In this document: in pieces, positions 1-9,000 of the stretch | How the letters are laid out: each line of letters starts with the position of its first letter | How positions within the stretch are numbered: position 1 is the stretch's first letter | Assembly (NCBI GenBank): GCA_043766985.1 | Contig: JAYUHM010000187.1 | Coordinates: forward strand, 1 to 27,378 | DNA length: 27,378 nucleotides | Direction of reading: 5' to 3' | DNA from: JAAFIP01 sp043766985 | Lineage (GTDB): Bacteria; Pseudomonadota; Gammaproteobacteria; Burkholderiales; Burkholderiaceae_C | The notes under the pieces: generated by a model | The model's input: the letters and a program-made list of their open reading frames with translations, nothing else | The model's database searches: none | Told to the model about the DNA's origin: nothing | Position numbers and translations under genes: made by a program

Positions 1-3000
1 CGGCTTCGTTGAAGCGGATGGTCACCAGGCTGCTCTCGCCGGCACGCAGTGCGTTGTCGGCGACCACGATAGTCGCGCTCGGGCGCAGCGTGTCTAACGT
101 CACAGGCACAGGTACTGCCGCCCCAACATTCCCGTTAGCATCTGTGGCGGTTACCGTCAAATTATTCAAGCCTTCGCTTAAATAGTTCGCAACAGGGTCA
201 ATGCTCCAAGTGCCAGTGGCACTGACTATGGCTGAACCTACCTCAATACCGTTTAAATCGAATAGCTTAATGATGTCGCCGGGTGCGCCAGTGCCGTTGA
301 TGGCTGGGCTGGGGTTGCTGGTGAGGCTGTCGGTGCTGGAGTTGCCCGTGTCGTTTGCTGCGTTTTGCGTGAGCGTGGCGGTGGGTACATCGTCCACGGG
401 GGTGATGTTGATGGTGACTGTATCGGTGTCAGCCTCTGATGCGGCAGTGCCTGTCAGGCCTGGGTCGATGCCCGTGTTACCGCCGTCATTGGTGACCATA
501 GTGAAGGTGACGGCACCGTTGGCGTTGGTTGCGGGGGCGTACACCGGAGTGCTAAGCAGCGTACCCAGGTAGGCGTTGATCTGAGCAACGCTGCCAGTCA
601 ATACGATGCTGGAGCCGCCACTGCCTGTGACTGTGACGCCGCCAGCGTCGGCGGCCGTGATGCTGCCGCTGCCACCAGGCACACTTAAAGTAACCGTCAC
701 GTTGCCCGCACCCGCATCCACGTCGCTGATTTGCAAACCGCTCAACGATACGCTGATGTCTTCGTTGGTGGTGAAGCTTGCAGGCAGCACGTTGACAGGT
801 GCATCGTTGACGGCAGTCACTGCGATGTTGACTGTACCGGTGGCGGTAGCGCCATTACCGTCTTGCGCGACGTAGCTAAAACTGGTTGCTGCGGCAAGAC
901 CCGTGAAGTTGGTGGTGGGCGTGAAGGTCACTACGCCGCCCGCACTGACGGCGATGCTGCCGTTGGGCACGCTGAAGCTTTGCGCCGTACCGGGTGTGAG
1001 CAAATTTCCGTTGATGGATTGCACCGTTAACGTACTGCTGTCCACATCGGTGTCGTTCGCTGCCAAGTTTAGAACCAAAGAAGCTTCTTCGCTGGTGCTC
1101 ACATCGTCTGCAGTGGCTGTCGGCGCATCATTGGCACCGTTGATGGTGATCGTGAGGGTGGCCGTAGCGGTATTGCCATCGCCATCGGTGATGGTGTAGG
1201 CGAAGGTGTCCAGTAACGACTGGCCTACCTGCAAGGTATTGACGGCGCTAAGAGCGTCATTCACCACGTAGCCGTAACTACCGTCCGCGTTCAGAGTCAG
1301 ATCGCCGTAACTGCCTGTGAGGGCTGAGCCGATGGTTCCACTGGTTAGAGCGCTATTGGTAAATGCAGTGACGGGGCCACCCGCAGCAGCGCCGTCAGCA
1401 CCGATCCGGTCTGAAGTCAACACGAGGTTGTTAAACACATTGCCCGTTGCCGGGCTGCTGGCCGTAGCGCTGGTGCCCTCGGTCAATGCGTTGGCATCTG
1501 CAACCGCCACAGGGGCATCGTCAACGATGGCGATACGCAAAAATTTTGCAGGGCCAGTGCTGGTATCTGTGGTCGCATCATCTATCAGCGACACCTGAAA
1601 GTCATCACTTACAGGCGATGCGGAGCTTGGCGCTGTTGTCAGGGTATATTGGTAAGTTAGCTCGCCGATGCTTGCGTTAAAGCCTGTAAGGAGGAGCGTA
1701 CCATTGCCAGTATTGATGGTAGTGGGTGCTAACGAGGTCAGCGCGTTCAATTGCGCCAAGCTCAGCGTTGTAGCGGGTGTGATTCCTGCTGGATCAATCG
1801 TGAATGACGTTACTCCAAGCGGTGCTACCAGAAAAAAGCTGCCTATCACGGTCTCGCCCAACCCTGCGGCATTACTGCCCACAGACAAATCAGACTCCAG
1901 CACGCTGCTGTCGGTGCCTGCAACGCTGCCATCGTTCAAGGCGATGATACTGGGTGTACCTACGATGGTAATCGTCAGTGTGGTGGTGGCTTTATCACCG
2001 TCACCATCGGTGATTTCGTAGGTGAAGGTATCTGTGAGCGTTTGATTAAACCGCAATCCAGAAACCCTGATATTGCTGGTATTGGGTGTATAGGTGTAAC
2101 TGCCATTGGAGTTAAGGGCAAGTGTTCCTAAATCATCAGTGCCTGTTCCGGATACCGACACGGTCGCACCTGTAGTAATCACGGTTAGCGTGCCAGCGCC
2201 AACGGCTACGCCTGTAACCGATGCGGTGTCAGCCCCGACCAGATCAACAATACCATCGGCGCTGTTGGGGTCTGGATTGATAAGCCGGTCTATGCCTGTT
2301 ACCACGTTACCTGATGCAATGCTGCTGCGGTTGCCAGGGATGTTTATCGCCTCATCCACATCGGCATTAGCCACAGGCACATCGTCTAGGATATTGAATG
2401 CGATAGCCGAAGCCAGTGTGTCGCCATCCACGTCGGTGGTGACAATGGCAAAGCTGTCGTTGACTGTAGCTGCCGCAGAAGTCGGTGCCCTGGTCAAAAC
2501 GTAGCTGTAACTCACCACCCCCGTTGAGGTGTTGTAGCTATTGATGGTCAAGGTGCCATTGCTGCCATTACGCGTAATGGAGGTCGTGCCACTGGCGCTC
2601 AATTGCGCCAGTGTGATGAGGGTTGGATCAGTGCCCAGGGTGAACGAGGCCAGCGCGTTAGACGGGCTCAGGTTAAACGTGCCTGTCGCTGTCTCGCCCG
2701 TGCCTGCGGCGGTGCTGCCCGTGCTTAAATCGCTTTCCTTAACCTGCGCATCGATACCTGCCGCGAAGCCATCTAGGCCAGTCACTGATACCAAGTCGTT
2801 GACCACTGTGACATTAAAACTGAGCGTGTTGGCTATTAATGAGGTGTCCACCCCGCCATTGGCCGTGCCGCCATTGTCTTGCACGCGAAAGCTCAGCGCG
2901 CCCAAGCTTGTGCCGTTGACGTTGAGCGCAGGCGTGAAGGTCAACAACCCGGCGTTGATGTCCACCACACTGATGACTTGCGTGTTGGTAATAGCCACGC

Positions 3001-6000
3001 CGTTGAGCCGGTACACACCCTCTGTGACTGGCGGCAGGGTGGTGACAATCACGTTCAGTAAGGTGTTGGCGGGTGCGTCACTTGCATCCGCAAAACCAAA
3101 GTTGGCAGCGGTCACTACAGTAGAGGCGTCTTCCAGAATCGTCACAGCAATGCTTGAGGCTGTCGGCGCGTCGCTTACTGCGGCCACGTTAATGGTGACC
3201 GTGTCTGTGTCGGTATTGGTCAAGGCCACGCCCGAGCCGTCATTAGTCAACATGGTCAGCGTCACTGCACCGCTGGCATTGTTTGCGGGCGTGTACGCAG
3301 GCGTGCTCAGAGCCGTGCTCAGGTAGCTGTTGATCTGAGCAACACTGCCACTCAAGACTATGCTGTTGGTGCCAGCGCCAGTCACCGTAACGCCACCCGC
3401 GCCGGACGCAACAATAGTGCCATTCCCAATTGGCACGCTTAGGGTGACGGTGACAGTACCAGCAGAATCCACATCGCTAATTTGCAAACCACTTAGCACA
3501 ACGCTGATGTCTTCATTGGTGCTGTAAATTGCGGGCACGCTGTTGACGGGTGCGTCGTTCACGGTGTTCACGGTGATGTTGGTGCTGCCCACAACGGTGG
3601 TCGTGCCGTCGAACACGCTGTAGCTGAAAGCGCTGGTGGTGTTGGTGAGCAAATCCAGGGGTGCGTTAAACCGCAGGCCGGCCAATTGCGTTGCTGTCAG
3701 CGCCTGGTTCAGCGTCACAGGCGCGCCGTTGGCCAAAGTGACCGTGCCCACGCTGGGCAGCGCGGTGACGGTGATGGTCAAGCTGTTGCCGTCGATGTCG
3801 GTCGGTGCGGTCAAGCCCAGCGCAGTGTTGAGGGACTCTTCGTTCACCGTGATGGTGTTGCTGGAGACTACCGGCGCATCGTTGATCGGGTTGACGGTAA
3901 TCGTTGTGCTGCCCAGCACCGTGACTCTACCGTCATTGACACTGTAGTTAAAACTGGTGACGGTGGTGGTTAACAAATCCAGCGGTGCATCAAACAGCAA
4001 GCCAGCCAATTGTGTGGATGTGAGTGATTGGCCAACTGTCACAGCCGCGCCGCTGGCCAAAGTCAGCGTGCCCACGCTGGGCAGTGCGCTGACAGCGATG
4101 GTCAAGGCGTTGCCATCGGCATCGGTAGGTGCCAGCAAGGCCAGCGGGGCGCGAAGCGACTCCTCATTCACGCTGATGCTGGTACTGGACACGACGGGGG
4201 CCACATTGGCACCCGTGACGGTGATGCTCAGCGTGGTGGTGTTGGAGATGCCAGAATTCGGGTCAATCACGGTGTAGGTGAAGGTATCGGTACCCTGTGC
4301 ACCCACCGCCAAGCTGGTTGCGGTATCGGCAACATAGGTGTAGCTGCCGTCTGCGCTCAATGTCAAATGGCCCAGTGTGCCAGCCAGCGATATGCCAACA
4401 CCAACGCCTTGGGTCACAGCCCCGGCGCCTGCCCTTGCGCCGCTGACCAGCAGTGTGTTGGTGGCGTTGTCTACATCGGTATCTGCACCCGGTGCGCCCT
4501 GGATCACGCCGCTAGTTGCTGTTCTGGTCAAGGTGGCGCCGCCGTTCACAGCACCCACATCGGCCACGGCCACGGGGGCGTCGTTGACTGCGGTGATCGT
4601 GATGGTGCTTTCGTCTGCAGCAAGCAAAATGCCGCCACTGCCCACGTTACCGCCATCGCTGGTGACCATGGTCAAGATGACATCGCCGTTAAAGTTGGTG
4701 GCGGGTGCAAAGCCAGGCACAGAGGCGCTGGCCAAATACGCGTTGATGTCGGTTTGGCTGCCTGTCAGCGTCAGGCTTGTGGTGCCCGTTCCCGCTACGC
4801 TGACGGGGTCGCCAGCCAGCGTCGTTGCGAAGAGCGTACCCGTGCCCACCGGGACACTGAAGGTGACCGTCATCGTGCCCGTTAATGAGTCAAAGTCAAA
4901 TATGCTGATGCCGCCCAGCCCTACGCTGGTGTCTTCGTTGGTGATGAAGTTGCCGGGCAGGTTGTTCAGCGGCGCGTCGTTGACGGCCAGCACGGTGATG
5001 GTGCTGGTGTCTGCATCGGTCAGCACGCCGCCCACGCCCGTGTTGCCACCATCGCTGGTGGTCATGGTCAGCGTCACATTGCCGCTGAAGTTGAACGCCG
5101 GGTTGTAATTAGGGCTATAGGCCCCGGCCAAATAGGCGTTGATATCGTCCACGGTGCCGGTCAGCAGCAGGCTGCCTGTGCCCGTGCCTGCCACCGTAAC
5201 GGTGCCATCGGTGGTGGCGGTCAAAGTGCCCGTGGGGACGCTCAGTGTCACTGTGACGTTGCCCGCAGCCGCATCAGGGTCGGCAATGCTCAGGCCTGTC
5301 AGGTTCAGGGCGGTGTCTTCGTCGGTGGCGAAGGTAGTCGGGAGTGTGTTGGTCGGCGCGGTATTGACGGCTTGAACATTCACGTTCACGGTGGCCGTCT
5401 CGGTGACGCCGCCGGAGGTGACGGTGTAGCTAAAGCTGTCTAGCCCGGTGTAGTCCAGCGTGGGCGTGTAGGTGACGGTGCCGTTGGCGGAAAAGGTCAC
5501 GCTGCCATTGGCACCCTGGGTCACATAGGTCAAGGTTTTGCCTGGGCTGGCAAAGGTGTCAGCCGTGGCACCGTTGGTACCGGTGATCAGGTTGGCCGTA
5601 ACAGCTGTACTTTCGGTGGTGGTCAGCGCATCTGCGGTGATGTCGGCCACCGCGGTGACGGTGATGGTGCTGACATCGCTGTCGGTCTTTATGCCACCCG
5701 CGCCCAGGTTGCCCAGGTCGCTGGTGAGCATGGTGAGCTGCACCGTGCCGTAAAAGTCGGCCACGGGTACATAGCTGGGGCGCGTAGCGGCAGATCCAAG
5801 GAAAGTATTGATATTGTCCCGCGTGCCAGTTAGTACCAGCGTACCGGCAACCGAGTTATCTACTGCTACGCCGCCGCCCGCCGTAGCGGTCAGGCTACCT
5901 TGCGGCACGCTCAGGGTCACGGTCATGTTGCCCGTTACTGCATCAGCGTCGGCAATACTCAAGCCCGCCAAACTCAGGCTGCTGTCTTCACCTGTGGTGA

Positions 6001-9000
6001 AGCTGACTGGCAAGGTGTTGGTGGGCGCGACGTTGATGTGCGTTACCGTGATGACGAGGGTGCTGTTGGCGGTCAGCCCAGCGGTGTCGCGCATGGTGTA
6101 GCTGATGGTGTTCACCGTGCCGTTGTAGCCGGTCACCGGGTTAAAGGTGTAGCTGCCGTCGGTTTTTAATACCAAAGTGCCTTGCAAAGGTATCACCACC
6201 GACGCACCGCCAGCGGTGGCCGTGAAAGTACCTGCCACGCCAGCAACTGTGAAGGTGGTGACCGCTTTTGTGTCGCCCGCATCCACATCGGTATCGTTGG
6301 TCAATACATTGCCAGAACCTGGTGTGCTCGTTTCGATCAGTGCCGTGTCGGCCACGGCTACGGGCGCATCGTTGTTGACGGTCACGGTGATGGTGGTGAC
6401 GGCAGTGTTTGATACGGCCGAACCATTGGTGGCCGTGACATTGATGGTGCGCGCCACTGTGGTTGGGTTCTCGGTGGTGTTGTCAAACTTGACCAGCTCA
6501 ATCGCATCCGCATACTGTGCCTTGGTACCCGTGCCCGACAACGTCACGCTGGCGTTGTCGGCGCTTCGCGTCCAGTTAATCGAGCCTAAGCCAGTTGAGC
6601 CGCTCAGCGCGGTTGATCCATTCACCAGCAGGCGGTCACCCGCTACCGGGTTGGTCAGTACGATGGTTGCACCCGCCATGTTGGCGTTGCCACCATCGAA
6701 TATCGAGCTGGCGGCATTGGCAATGGAAACCGCAGCGCCGTTTTCAGCGTAAGTGGCTGTCCAGTTGTAATCGGCATCTACTGAAGTGGTGACGGTAGTC
6801 ACCGTTTGCGTAGGGGTTGCCGTGTTCATCGCTTGAATATTGTCAAGCGTGATGTTGTCCCTGCCAGCACTAACATAGGTAAAAGACAGGTTGCCACTCA
6901 CAGACAACGGGGTAGCAAAGGTAATGGTAACGGTTGTCGGTGTGCCTGCGGTGCTAGCGAGGCCGTCACGTGACTGGAAAGTGCCGTTGTACGTTACCGT
7001 GGCACTGTTTAAGCCAGCAGCGCTTGCAAGGGTCGTTATGGCGCCTGGCGTACCAATGGTTTGCAAATTTCCCGCTGTCGTCAATGTTGCATAGTTAACA
7101 CCGTTATAAGAAACAATAAAGTCACCCGTGCCATTTTGGTCGTTCAGAACCCACATGTCAAAGCTGACGGACGTCAATCTGTTGGTGGTTGACGTTGCTG
7201 TTGTCGTAACTGCTGTGCTTGTTGCGGTTGACGTCGTCGTGATCACACTGGTCAGCGGCGTATCAGCCGGAACAGTTATAGCCTGGTTAAGAAACAAATT
7301 GCTGCCTGACGCCCTGGCACGTGTTATTTGATATCGGTAGTCAGTGGTGCCAGTCACCGCGCTCATGACCCCGTCAGCCGTATTGCTCCCAGTTTCAGTC
7401 CACGACGTGGGTAAAGTTTGATTGGCAAGTCCGGTTGATGCCGCTACGCCAAAACCATTCGCAGCAACCAGGTTCGATGTGGTGGCTACCGACAGCGTCG
7501 CGGTCGGCCCAGCAGTCGTTACCACTTGGCCAGAATTCAAATCAACCACCGGCCCGGCAACGATGGTGATGGCGCTGGTGTCGCTGTCGGTTTTGATACC
7601 GCCCGATCCCGTGTTGCCGCCGTCATTGGTCAGCATGGTCAAGGTGGCCGATGAGGTAGACGAGAACGTGGGAGCCGTAGCTAGCAGAAAGGCATTGATG
7701 TTGGCCACAGTACCGCTCAGCGTCAAAGAAGCCGTACCGCTGTTGGTGACGGCAACGCCGCCGCCCGATATGGCGGCCAGCGTGCCGGCGTTGACGCTCA
7801 AGGTGGTGGTGATAACAGCTGCTGCCCCAGCATCAACATCTGAGACGGCGAGACCTGACAACACCACTGGCGCACTGCTACTGCCGTTAAACGTTGTAGG
7901 CAAGGTATTGATGGGAGCGTCGTTGACAGCAGCCAGAGTGATGATGCTGGTGTCCACATCAGTTTTAATGCCGCCTGTGCCGATGTTGCCGCCGTCGCTG
8001 GTGGTCATCGTCAGCACCACGTCACCGCTGAAGTTGCTAACCGGCACATAGTTGGGCCGCGCTGCGCTGGCCAGGTAGGCGTTGATGTTGGCCAGTGTGC
8101 CAGTCAGGACGATGCTGCCCGTGCCCGTACCCGTAACAGTAACGCTGGCAGTGCCTGTGGCCGTGAGGGTGCCGGTGGGCACGCTAAGGGTGACCGTGTG
8201 GTTGGTGGTGGCAACGCCGTCGGGGTCGTTAATGCTCAGACCCGTCAGACTCAAGGTGGTGTCTTCGATGCCTGCGAAGGTGGTGGGCAGGGTGTTGATC
8301 GGTGCATCATTGACGCGCGAAATATGGATGGTGGATGCCGCTGAGTTGCTCAAGGTCGTACCGTCCAGCACCGTAACCAGCAAACTGCGGTCTACCGCAG
8401 CAGGCGCGTCGGTGGTGTTGCTGAAGGCGATGGCTTGCAGCGCCAGCAAGTAGTTGGCGGGGGTGCTGGTACCACTCAGGGTGACGGTAATTTTGCCTGC
8501 AACACTGGTGTCAATGGCGGCGGTGATGCCGCTGCCGCTGGGCATGGTTCCAGCAGTCAACACATCGCCCAGCTGGGCATTGGTCAGCACCACAGTGGCG
8601 CTGCTGTAGGTTTGGCCCGCGCTCAAGGCGGTACCGTCAAGGCGGCCCAGGCTGACGTCCGTATCCACCACGGCAACGCCGGGGCTGTTTTCAATGTAAA
8701 TTCTTTGGAAGCTGGAGCCAGTGGCGGTGGAGTCGTTGGCATCCAAATCCAGCACGCTGCCGACGGTCACTGCGCCGACGATGGCGTTGGTAGCCGCATT
8801 TCCATTGTTGTTGAAGACGCGGCCCGCATAACCCGGCGCCGTGTAGTAGGTGATGTCCCAACTGGCCGTGTTGGAAAAGGTGTACTGAATCATCGAGCTG
8901 GGCTCGCTGTTCTGGCTGGCCGTTCCGTCTGCGCGGATAAAGCCCCCCACAACAGACACAACCAGATTGCTCGCACTGGCCACCGAGTAGGTGACCACAC

